Positions 26,397 to 34,138 of a DNA stretch of 64,000 bases are shown piece by piece. The notes beneath the pieces were generated by a model that made no database searches, was not told the DNA's origin, and worked only from the letters and a program-made list of their open reading frames with translations. Position 1 is the stretch's first letter. Every line of letters starts with the position of its first letter. The position numbers were made by a program, and so were the translations under genes. Source of the stretch: Gammaproteobacteria bacterium (GTDB lineage Bacteria > Pseudomonadota > Gammaproteobacteria > Thiohalobacterales > Thiohalobacteraceae); the NCBI GenBank assembly GCA_019911805.1, contig JAIOJV010000052.1, positions 171,413 through 235,412 of the forward strand, read 5' to 3'.

Positions 26397-27649
26397 ATAT
26401 ACTTTTTCTATCCCAGATTGTTCCTTATCCACCACATGGTGGGGTGCTTCAGCGCGGCTACAACATTCTGCGCGAAATTGGGCGATATAACCGTGTGCAC
26501 TTGCTGGCCTTCATTCATCCCGACACACAAAGCACTCCGGAGCTCATCCATGAGAGCCGACAGGAACTCGGGAAATACTGCGCTACGATCCAATATTTTC
26601 CTCTCTGGCCGAAGCAATCCCTCGCCCACAAGCTTGCCGCTTTCGGTGCCGGTGTACTGTACCCATTACCATTCAGCGTTATGGCTCATCGTTCGGCGGC
26701 ATATCGCAATGCCGTCCGTGCAACGCTCGAGCGTGAGACTATCGATCTGCTGCATGTCGATACCATTGGTTTGGCACCGTACCGACGGCTCGCTCCGAAC
26801 ATCTCTAGCGTGTTGACTCACCACAATATAGAGTCCCGATTGATGGAGCGGCGTGCGGAGACAGAAGACAATCTGGTGCGGAAATTCTACACCGATCTTC
26901 AGGCCAGGCGGCTGCGTAGCTATGAAGCAGAGCAGAGCCCATCATTCGATACGAATATCATGGTCTCCCTGAATGATCAGGCCGATCTGTGTCAGATCGC
27001 GCCGGGCGTTGCCACAGCAGTCATCCCAAATGGTGTGGATGTGTCCTATTTTTTGCCTGGCGTGGATGACCATGAGATCGCGGCTATCTACACGGGTGGG
27101 ATGAACATGTACGCCAATAAAGATGCTGTACTGTACTTCATACACGAAATATGGCCAGCGGTCTTGCGCGATCACCCTGGTGCAAAGTTCTATGCGATCG
27201 GACAGGATCCACCACGAGAGCTTCGGGATCATGCGGCGCGTGACTCGAGCATCGTCGTGACGGGATTTGTTGATGACATACGCCCTTATGTTCGTAAGTG
27301 TGCCGTCTACGTAGTCCCGCTTCGGGTGGGCGGCGGAACGCGCTTGAAGGTTTTGGATGCGCTGGCACAGGGAAAGGCGATAGTATCCACCACCGTAGGG
27401 TGCGAAGGTATAGCTGTAACGCCCGGAAAAGATATTCTGATCGAGGATGAACCCGCCCGTTTTTCTGCGCAGATAAGTACGCTGTTCTCGGATTCTGAAA
27501 TGCGCCGGAAATTGGGCCTTGCTGCCCGTCAACTTGCCGTATCGCGCTACGATTGGTCAGCCATCGGCGAGGATCTTCAGAGCCTGTATCAACATATCGT
27601 GACCCAGAGACAGCCAGGCGGCAGTGCCGTTTCCACAGGCTCGAGTTAA
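26393..27649 (+). CDS. Glycosyltransferase family 4-like, PEP-CTERM-associated sugar transferase type
   Basis: The 418-aa protein begins MNILFLSQIVPYPPHGG and has GT-B features: HVDTIGLAPY and VLTHHNIESRLM in the N-domain, IPNGVDVSYFLPG in the linker, and YTGGMNMYANKDAV plus VPLRVGGGTRLKVLDALAQGKAIVSTTVGCEG in the C-domain. The last segment is typical of the stp1-like transferases of EpsH/PEP-CTERM loci. The GT4 glutamate pair is partly replaced, as common in this branch. A 78-bp gap with a small hairpin separates it from the amidotransferase. Confidence 0.85.
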   Translation: MNILFLSQIVPYPPHGGVLQRGYNILREIGRYNRVHLLAFIHPDTQSTPELIHESRQELGKYCATIQYFPLWPKQSLAHKLAAFGAGVLYPLPFSVMAHRSAAYRNAVRATLERETIDLLHVDTIGLAPYRRLAPNISSVLTHHNIESRLMERRAETEDNLVRKFYTDLQARRLRSYEAEQSPSFDTNIMVSLNDQADLCQIAPGVATAVIPNGVDVSYFLPGVDDHEIAAIYTGGMNMYANKDAVLYFIHEIWPAVLRDHPGAKFYAIGQDPPRELRDHAARDSSIVVTGFVDDIRPYVRKCAVYVVPLRVGGGTRLKVLDALAQGKAIVSTTVGCEGIAVTPGKDILIEDEPARFSAQISTLFSDSEMRRKLGLAARQLAVSRYDWSAIGEDLQSLYQHIVTQRQPGGSAVSTGSS

Positions 27650-27673
27650 AAAGCGTCACCACGTAGTCGAGAT

Positions 27674-27693
27674 CGGTGTCCATCAAGACACCG
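27674..27693. promoter_or_regulatory. Small hairpin before the second amidotransferase
   Basis: CGGTGTC and GACACCG form a 7-bp stem around a 6-nt loop in the 78-bp gap ahead of the second asparagine-synthase-like gene. No T tract follows, so it is not a standard terminator; a processing or attenuating mRNA structure is possible. Confidence 0.3.
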
Positions 27694-27727
27694 TAACTAT
27701 CACTCTGCTTGGACAGTGACATCACCT

Positions 27728-29578
27728 ATGTGCGGAATAGCAGGACTACTGCTCAAGATGGCAGACACGCGGATCGAGATCGGCATGCTCGCCCGCATGC
27801 GTGACACCATGGTGCACCGCGGACCGGATGATGAGGGCATATATACCGATGGCCCCGTTGGCCTGGCCCATCGACGCCTCAGCATCATCGGTGTGAGTAC
27901 CGGCCATCAGCCAATGCATGGAAGCAACCCGCACCACTGGATCGTCTTTAATGGTGAAATTTACAATTACCGGGAGCTTCGACACGATCTTGAGCGGTGC
28001 GGGCATCAGTTCCACACGGAATCCGATACAGAAGTGATCGTCAATGCCTATGCTGAATATGGCGAGCAGTGCGTACAACGACTGAACGGGATGTTTGCCT
28101 TCGCCATCTGGGATGGCCTGACAAACAGTATGTTCATGGCACGTGACCGCCTGGGCATCAAACCGCTGTATTATTACGACGGACCGGATGGGTTCGTGTT
28201 CGCATCTGAAATAAAAGCAATCCTCGCCAGCGGTCAGGTAGTCGCCAAACTCGATCAAGATCGCATATGGGAGTATTTCCTGTATCGCGGTATAAGCGGC
28301 GAAAATACATTATTCTCAGGTATCCGATCGTTATTACCCGGACACTGGATGCGTATCAGTCAGGACCGGACGGAAAGCCACCGATTCTGGCCGCATAGGC
28401 ACCCCGAGTTCCCAGTGCCGTGCTCGCTCGACCACAGCGTAACCAAACTCGAGGAGCTATTGACAGATGCAGTACGGATCCGCCTGATGAGCGAGGTTCC
28501 ACTCGGTACATTCTGCTCAGGAGGTGTCGATTCTAGCCTGGTGACAGCACTCGCCGCACGTCATCTAGGCGAGGGTGTCAACACGTTTTCTGTCGGCTTC
28601 AGTGAGGTGGCTTATGATGAAACCCACTACGCACGCCTGGTTGCCCGGCAGTATGGTACGCAGCACCATGAACTCGTCGTTGAAAATAAGGAGTTTGCCG
28701 AGCATCTCGGAGACTTGATCTGGCTAAACGACGAACCGTTACATTTCGCTAATTCAGTACAAATTTATGCCATAAGCCGGCTCGCCAAACAATTCGTCAC
28801 AGTAGTGTTGACAGGCGAAGGCGCCGACGAGCTTTTTCTTGGCTATCCCAGATATCAAATTCCACAAATATTAAACCGCCTACGGTATGTGAGAACACTT
28901 TTCAAACCTCTGGCAGGGGTAATCGGACGCGCAAGCGGGGACCATCGTATTCAAAAATTGGAATACTTTCTGGACCAGGATATGGACAGCGCCATATGTA
29001 CCAATTCTGCAACCAATGAACGGGAGAACGTCGACTCGTTACTTGCTCCGGGAATCCCGCAGATACAGCGATACCGGGAAGAGGTGCTGAATCAATATCG
29101 CGATATTTCTGATATAGGAGTACGTCTGTCGTTTCAAGATCAACATACCTACCTCGTCTCTATCTTGAATCGTCAGGACAAGATGAGCATGGGCGCAAGC
29201 ATCGAGGCACGTGTTCCTTTTCTAGACTATCGAATTGCGGAATTTGCTAATTCGATGCCGTCGTCATGCCGAACACGACGGCTGCGTGGCAAGGAACTGG
29301 TAAAGCGCGTTGCCCGTAAATATCTCCCGGATGAGGTTGTGTACCGGCGAAAATCCGGATTTGGAGTACCGCTCGGGTCCTGGCTGAAGGATGATGAAGG
29401 CCTCGGAGGGCTCGCTAAAAAAGTATTTAATTCCGATGTGGACGACGGCGTTTTTAACGAGAAACAACTGCGTAGGCTTTGGCTAGAACACCGAAGTGGC
29501 GCTAAAAACCATGCGGAACTGCTATGGACTGCGATGAATTTCCTCATCTGGCGCGAACGATTCAATGTCGCGACATAG
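27728..29578 (+). CDS. asnB: Asparagine synthase (glutamine-hydrolysing)-like amidotransferase, EPS locus
   Basis: This 616-aa enzyme has a complete glutaminase domain beginning MCGIAGLL (Cys2 nucleophile) with HRRLSIIG and FNGEIYNYREL. Its synthetase domain has FCSGGVDSSLVTAL as PP-loop and GEGADELFLGYPRY. It keeps DRLGIKPLYYY, unlike the paralogue at 9545. The start was moved 12 bp inside the longest frame so that Cys follows Met. It ends the EPS gene run, and the 3' side converges on the lipoprotein gene. True asparagine synthesis or amidation of a polymer carboxylate are both possible; position favours the latter. Confidence 0.85.
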   Translation: MCGIAGLLLKMADTRIEIGMLARMRDTMVHRGPDDEGIYTDGPVGLAHRRLSIIGVSTGHQPMHGSNPHHWIVFNGEIYNYRELRHDLERCGHQFHTESDTEVIVNAYAEYGEQCVQRLNGMFAFAIWDGLTNSMFMARDRLGIKPLYYYDGPDGFVFASEIKAILASGQVVAKLDQDRIWEYFLYRGISGENTLFSGIRSLLPGHWMRISQDRTESHRFWPHRHPEFPVPCSLDHSVTKLEELLTDAVRIRLMSEVPLGTFCSGGVDSSLVTALAARHLGEGVNTFSVGFSEVAYDETHYARLVARQYGTQHHELVVENKEFAEHLGDLIWLNDEPLHFANSVQIYAISRLAKQFVTVVLTGEGADELFLGYPRYQIPQILNRLRYVRTLFKPLAGVIGRASGDHRIQKLEYFLDQDMDSAICTNSATNERENVDSLLAPGIPQIQRYREEVLNQYRDISDIGVRLSFQDQHTYLVSILNRQDKMSMGASIEARVPFLDYRIAEFANSMPSSCRTRRLRGKELVKRVARKYLPDEVVYRRKSGFGVPLGSWLKDDEGLGGLAKKVFNSDVDDGVFNEKQLRRLWLEHRSGAKNHAELLWTAMNFLIWRERFNVAT

Positions 29579-29787
29579 CGGCTGGACAACATACCAAACG
29601 GGTGGCTAGTATGACGAACAACACGGCGAACGCTGCCTAACACTTCTTGCAGGAGTATGAGATCCACGATGGATGTGGCGACAACTATCACACAGCAAGT
29701 GAAATAGCGAACCCTTCAAATCCGCTCCCAGTCCGCTATCTCTGGGCACCGGCGGCAGCCTTCGGCAATATTCTCAAGAAAACAATA

Positions 29788-29813
29788 ATCCCGGCGCGTT
29801 CAAGCGCCGGGAT
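29788..29813 (-). terminator. Rho-independent terminator of the large lipoprotein gene
   Basis: A 10-bp stem (8 GC pairs, CCCGGCGC / GCGCCGGG, extended by two AT pairs) with a 6-nt loop lies 15 bp beyond the stop of the minus-strand gene. Read on the minus strand it is followed by TTATTGTTTTC, a U-rich tail. Bases 29579-29787 toward the amidotransferase contain no gene I can support. Confidence 0.8.
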
Positions 29814-29827
29814 CAACACTGCCTCCC

Positions 29828-32401
29828 TTATCGAACCTGGGTGGATACCGCGCTCGAGTGGGCGCTCTCCTGGCCGTTCGCATCGATCGTAGTGACCACG
29901 AAGTGGTAGGTCGCGGGCGTCATATTGCGGACGGTATAGCTGGTCGTGCTGCCATCGTTGATATTGAGGGTGCTGGTGTAGTTGCCCGGCGCCGTACCGT
30001 AGTGGATACGGAAACCAGCGATCTGACTCAGCGGAATGGCACTGCCATCGCTGCGGGTCGTCGGTGCAACCCAGCGCAGTGTTACATCACGGTTTGCAGG
30101 CTGAGTGCTGTTGACGGTGATACTGAACGGTGCGAGCTGAGCACTCGCTCGTCCATCACTCACCCTGACAATGATATTCTCGTAGGTGCCGACATTCGAT
30201 TCACTGGGAGTCCCGCTGATGCGGCCCGTCGTGTTGTTGAAAGTTGCCCACGAAGGCAGATTGGAGACATTGAAAGTCAGCGTATCACCATCGATATCCA
30301 TGGCAGTCGGCGCGAAACTGTAGGCCGCTCCGGCGCCAACACTCGTGATGGGTGAACCCGTGATGGTAGGTGCATCATTGACGTTTGTAACGGTGAGACT
30401 GAAGGCCGGCAAAGCGGCAGTGGCCGTGCCGTCACTCACGCGAATGATGATGTTGCTGTAGGTCCTGACATCACTGTTGGTGGGCGTGCCGGACAGTTGG
30501 CCGGTGCCGTTGTTGAAGTTCAACCATGCCGGCTTATTGGAAACGCTGAATGTCAGCGGATTGCCGTCTGGATCACTAGCCGTTGGCCGGAAGGAGTAGG
30601 CCGAGCCCTGGGCCACCGTGGTCGGCGGGGAGCCACTGATCACGGGCGCTCTGTTGGGGGCGACATACTGGGACACCGTGATACCGAAGGCGGGCAGGGA
30701 CGCCGTGGCCGTACCATCGCTCACAGTGATGACGATATTGCCATGGTTGCCGACATCGCTGTTGCTCGGGGTGCCGTAGAGGCGGCCGGTCGTGGCACTG
30801 AAGGTGGCCCAGGATGGTTGGTTGCGGATGCTGAACGTCAGCGTGTCACCGTTGGAATCGCTGGCCGACGGCGTAAAGCTGTAGGCATTCGTCGCGATCA
30901 CCGCAGTCTGTGGCTGGCCACTGATACTCGGCGTAGCGTTGCCCGCAACCACTCGGATGCTGAAGGCATTTAGTGAGGCGGAGGCGGTACCGTCGGAGAC
31001 GGATATCACGATATTGCCATGGCTTCCGATGTGGGACGTGCCTGGGGTGCCGGACAAACGACCCGTCCGGGCATCGAAGGCGGCCCACACGGGACGGTTT
31101 GCGATCCTGAAGGTCAGTTGATCGCCGTCCACATCGGCTGCCACCGGCGTGAATGCATATGCAGTACCGGCAGTGACGCTGGTCATGGCGCTACCACGGA
31201 TGGATGGCGCCCGATTCGCTGGTGTGGCGGGATCGGTGGGCTCGGCGGGCGTAGGTGCAGCAACATCTCCAGCCAGGGTTCCCGTCAGCGCCTCAATCGT
31301 CTCCGTGCTCGCCTGTGCCACATTGGTTATCGTGACATCCAGCAAGCGACTCTGGCTGGTACCCAGGGTGGCGCCGGCGGCCCGAGTTGTGCTGCCAGCC
31401 GGGATTCTGGTGACCGTCTGTGCGAGCGCCGCAATCTCAGGCCGGGCATCCACGGATTGCAGGGCATTCAAAAGGCGCTCCGTCTGGCTGATCATGGCCT
31501 GCGGGATGGCCACACTACCGGTCAATGCATTGGCAGGTGTAGTCGGAAGGGTGGTATTGATTGCGCTATCCATGGCGGTGGTAGCCGGCGTGCCGTTCAC
31601 ATGCAGGCTGTTGGTGAACTGCTCAACCAGAACCTGGGCAGCAACGGTGCCCGCCACTGCGCTGATCCGTGCATCTGTACCGGCGGCGCCACGACCATCC
31701 AGACGTCCGTCCACGAGATCACGTGCGATCGCACTAACGATGTCATTATGTGAACGGATAAAGCCGGCGTTGGTAAGACCTGTACGCGTACGGCGGATCA
31801 TTTCACCGAGTGCCTCTGAGCCACGCACGATGTTGGCAATATTTTTCTCGTCGATGCTGGTCGTTACCGGGTTGGGGACACCCGCAGTATCGAGGCCGAA
31901 GTTCATCTCCCGTAGAACTATCTCGGTTGCCGCGTCGACATTGGCTGCCGTCAGACCTTCCGGCATGGCCCGTGCTGCCTCAACGATCAATGTCGAATAC
32001 GGGTTGAGGTTCACTTGTGTATTGCTCCGCGACAGGGAAACGGCCTTGAGTGTGAAGTCAGGCCGCAATCCGGTCACCAGGTCGGTACCACGGATAGCCT
32101 CGAGCATGATTGGAAACGGGTTCTTGCCAGGTTTGACCGTCACCTCGTAGTTGGCGAAGGCGTCACTGCGCTGAGTCGCCATCAACCCACCGTTTGCATC
32201 ATAGATGAAGATTTCGGCATTGACGATGGGCCCATCGCCGACACTGCCCACATATACGAATTCATCACTCGTGCTGGCCGTGGCGTCGGTGCTATCGCCC
32301 CCCCCACCGCAGGCCGCGAGCATCGAGAGGATGGCGCCCCCCAGGGCGAGCTTCGAGAAGGTGGCGAGCGTTGCTACGTGATTCCGCACATGATTCCGCA
32401 T
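29828..32401 (-). CDS. Large surface lipoprotein with four He_PIG/cadherin-like repeats and a fibronectin-III-like end
   Basis: From the ATG chosen the protein has 857 aa. A signal peptide ends in lipobox LAAC at residue 31, followed by a glycine-rich linker. Residues about 47-140 form a carboxypeptidase-regulatory-like beta domain, and 140-380 are mostly helical. Four homologous repeats of about 89 aa follow (396-484, 488-576, 583-671, 676-764), each with a (D/N)GDxLTF core, PxWxxF, TGRLxGTP and VSDGTA motifs of He_PIG/dystroglycan-type cadherin domains. Residues 768-857 look like fibronectin III. It is probably an outer-membrane lipoprotein for matrix or cell adhesion. The frame stays open 159 codons upstream, but that part has no signal peptide and the chosen start puts one at the N-terminus. 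Confidence 0.82.
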   Translation of the reverse strand: MRNHVRNHVATLATFSKLALGGAILSMLAACGGGGDSTDATASTSDEFVYVGSVGDGPIVNAEIFIYDANGGLMATQRSDAFANYEVTVKPGKNPFPIMLEAIRGTDLVTGLRPDFTLKAVSLSRSNTQVNLNPYSTLIVEAARAMPEGLTAANVDAATEIVLREMNFGLDTAGVPNPVTTSIDEKNIANIVRGSEALGEMIRRTRTGLTNAGFIRSHNDIVSAIARDLVDGRLDGRGAAGTDARISAVAGTVAAQVLVEQFTNSLHVNGTPATTAMDSAINTTLPTTPANALTGSVAIPQAMISQTERLLNALQSVDARPEIAALAQTVTRIPAGSTTRAAGATLGTSQSRLLDVTITNVAQASTETIEALTGTLAGDVAAPTPAEPTDPATPANRAPSIRGSAMTSVTAGTAYAFTPVAADVDGDQLTFRIANRPVWAAFDARTGRLSGTPGTSHIGSHGNIVISVSDGTASASLNAFSIRVVAGNATPSISGQPQTAVIATNAYSFTPSASDSNGDTLTFSIRNQPSWATFSATTGRLYGTPSNSDVGNHGNIVITVSDGTATASLPAFGITVSQYVAPNRAPVISGSPPTTVAQGSAYSFRPTASDPDGNPLTFSVSNKPAWLNFNNGTGQLSGTPTNSDVRTYSNIIIRVSDGTATAALPAFSLTVTNVNDAPTITGSPITSVGAGAAYSFAPTAMDIDGDTLTFNVSNLPSWATFNNTTGRISGTPSESNVGTYENIIVRVSDGRASAQLAPFSITVNSTQPANRDVTLRWVAPTTRSDGSAIPLSQIAGFRIHYGTAPGNYTSTLNINDGSTTSYTVRNMTPATYHFVVTTIDANGQESAHSSAVSTQVR
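30110..31216 (-). repeat. Four tandem He_PIG-like domain repeats inside the lipoprotein gene
   Basis: Four protein repeats with a period of about 88-95 codons cover residues 396-764. The recurring signature is PxIxGxPxT, then YSFxPxAxDxDGDxLTF, PxWAxF, TGRLSGTPxxSxVG, and NIxIxVSDGTAxAxLxAFxIxV. The Asp-Gly-Asp/Asn clusters suggest calcium at domain junctions. Copies differ enough to argue against very recent duplication. Confidence 0.85.
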
Positions 32402-32972
32402 TAGGAGTCCCCGATCATTACCTGCAAATCGAACTCGTGTGTATCCATCACTGAAAAGGCTCCCTGCACTTCGTGTCCGGCTGTACATAGCATCGGCGAC
32501 ATGAGTGAAACCGTTCGGGGTCCCCGTCGCAGAAGGGGTGCGACTGCATTCACACATTAAGAAAAGAACTACGTGCCGACAGTGGAGGCCTGACAATTGG
32601 CAATAGTATTGAGAATGAATGGGGCAAACCCGTAAACCGGTCACAACACGCCTGCAGGCTTGGTGATGGATCTGAGCCTCATGGAGATACCGCGCTCTTT
32701 CGGTGGCCCAAAAGAAAATTCCCTTTAGGCCGAAAACCTCTGGATGGCCATTTACGAGGCTTCGGAGATGTGTGTCGCTGGTAAGGAAAATGCCTCTAAA
32801 AAGCTCAGATAATGTGCTTCGTTGGCTTTGGATGCATGCTGAAATCTGTGACTCGTCGCGCATTTTGGGCTGGCTCAATCCGTATCCTTATCCGCGGATC
32901 GGAAGGAGAGCCAGGCCAGGCCGTCAGGACCGGTCGGCTCATCGCCATTTCTGAAGGGAGCGACAGTTCAAC
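32402..32972. other. 571-bp divergent intergenic region between the two lipoprotein genes
   Basis: This gap separates divergent lipoprotein genes and should contain both promoters. Open reading continues into it from the large gene on the minus strand, without recognisable protein content. A TTGGCA-N5-ATTGA sequence near 32597 is one base short of the essential GC of a sigma-54 promoter. A GGGGCAAACC string near 32624 recalls c-di-GMP riboswitches but the rest of the aptamer is missing. No other structure stood out. Confidence 0.5.
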
Positions 32973-33443
32973 GTGAAAATCGCAAAAGGTGCTGTGTGGG
33001 TTGTAGTTGGGGCTGGTTTGATGCTGGGAGGTTGCGGAGGAGGAGGGGGCGGTAGTACCGATGCCTCTGCACCGGCGGCTTCTCCGGCTGTCGTGAGCGG
33101 GCAGAGCGATGCACCGGATCTGGGCGGGACAGGGCGTGTGACCCTTGCCTGGTCGACAAATCCGACAAACGTCGATGGCAGCTGTACAGCGGGCCTGCGA
33201 GGTTACCGTATCAATATGGGACTGGCGCCCGGTTTGTATTCGACCAGCCTGCAGGTCGACACCCCACAGGTGAGTTGTACAACGACGGCAGATTCCAACG
33301 CATGCGGGGCAATTCAACGGTGCAGCTATACCATCGAGACACTGACCTCGGCCTCCTGGTACATTACCCTGCAGGCGGAAGACTTCTATGGTAACCGCAG
33401 TGGCAATTCGGATGAGGTCATCGCGACCGTCTACGGAGGCTGA
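32973..33443 (+). CDS. Small lipoprotein with fibronectin-III-like domain
   Basis: This 156-aa protein starts with GTG after an AAGGGAG ribosome site. A signal peptide ends in LGGC at residue 21 followed by six glycines, then a Ser/Ala/Pro-rich spacer. The remaining ~100 residues (VTLAWSTNPTNVDGS, LRGYRINMGLAPGLYSTSLQVD, AEDFYGNRSGNSDEV) match the plan of the final domain of the divergent large lipoprotein (VTLRWVAPT, GFRIHYGTAPGNYTSTLNI). Four or more cysteines in the middle may form disulfides. It is probably secreted to the outer membrane; function is unknown, and a matrix role is a guess from its neighbour. Confidence 0.75.
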   Translation: MKIAKGAVWVVVGAGLMLGGCGGGGGGSTDASAPAASPAVVSGQSDAPDLGGTGRVTLAWSTNPTNVDGSCTAGLRGYRINMGLAPGLYSTSLQVDTPQVSCTTTADSNACGAIQRCSYTIETLTSASWYITLQAEDFYGNRSGNSDEVIATVYGG

Positions 33444-33478
33444 GAATCCAGTGGTTCTTCTGCATGGTATTGCAGTGC

Positions 33479-34069
33479 TCAGCCCAGCACGGTGACGCCT
33501 TCTGTCTCCAGCATATCCACTAGCCGGATCAACGGCAGACCGATGAGCGCGCTGGGATCATCACCTTCCATGCGCTCGAACAGCGCGATGCCGAGTCCTT
33601 CGGATTTGAAGCTGCCCGCGCAGTTGAAGGGTCGTTCGCGACCGACATAGTCTTCGATCTGCGCCGGAGACAGGTGCCGGAAGATCACACTGAAAGGCAC
33701 TACGTCCAGCTGGATGCGATCATCCGCGCTGTTGAACAGACACAACCCGGTCAGAAAGTCCACGCGCTGACCAGACAGGCGCGTAAGCTGCGCGCAGGCA
33801 TGTTCGGCATCGCCCGGCTTGCCCAGAACCTCATCACCTACCACTGCGACCTGATCCGATCCAATGACCAGCCCCTGGCCTGCCCGCGTAGCGCCGGCAC
33901 GTGCCTTGGCCTCCGAGAGACGATGGACAAGGGCAGTGGGTGCCTCACCCGGCAACGGCGTCTCATCGACCGCCGGTGAACAGACGGAGAATTCCAAGCC
34001 CAGCCGCTCCAGCAAGCTCTGTCGGTAGGGCGATGTGGAGGCAAGAATGAGGGGCAGGGCAGTCGTCAT
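33479..34069 (-). CDS. yceF: Maf-like nucleotide pyrophosphatase, YceF type
   Basis: The 196-aa protein is a Maf/HAM1-fold pyrophosphatase; the YceF branch hydrolyses 7-methyl-GTP and is thought to clean modified nucleotides. The start LILASTSPYRQSLLERL, the PAVDETPLPGE segment, VIGSDQVAVV, GKPGD, FNCAGSFKSEGLGI and ALIGLPLIRL all match YceF closely. In enteric bacteria this gene sits beside yceD-rpmF; here a biotin-enzyme pair has come between them. It ends 35 bp from the convergent small lipoprotein gene. Confidence 0.92.
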   Translation of the reverse strand: MTTALPLILASTSPYRQSLLERLGLEFSVCSPAVDETPLPGEAPTALVHRLSEAKARAGATRAGQGLVIGSDQVAVVGDEVLGKPGDAEHACAQLTRLSGQRVDFLTGLCLFNSADDRIQLDVVPFSVIFRHLSPAQIEDYVGRERPFNCAGSFKSEGLGIALFERMEGDDPSALIGLPLIRLVDMLETEGVTVLG

Positions 34070-34138
34070 GGGAATATCTCCGTACAGTATCCGTACAGTA
34101 TCGCGGGTGCAGTGGGCCGGATCGGGTAGAGGCCGGGG

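Noticed and set aside
32590-32615. Sigma-54-like TTGGCA-N5-ATTGA
   Set aside because: The -12 GC dinucleotide is replaced by GA, which normally abolishes function, and the distance to the next start is about 360 bp.
32610-32720. Possible c-di-GMP-I riboswitch before the small lipoprotein gene (GGGGCAAACC, G-rich helices)
   Set aside because: The GACGCAAAGCC core and the closing GGGTTACC-like helix are absent, and the segment is more than 250 bp from the gene.
32402-32878. N-terminal extension of the large lipoprotein by 159 codons
   Set aside because: It has no recognisable domain, would bury the signal peptide and lipobox inside the protein, and a proper ATG exists at 32401.
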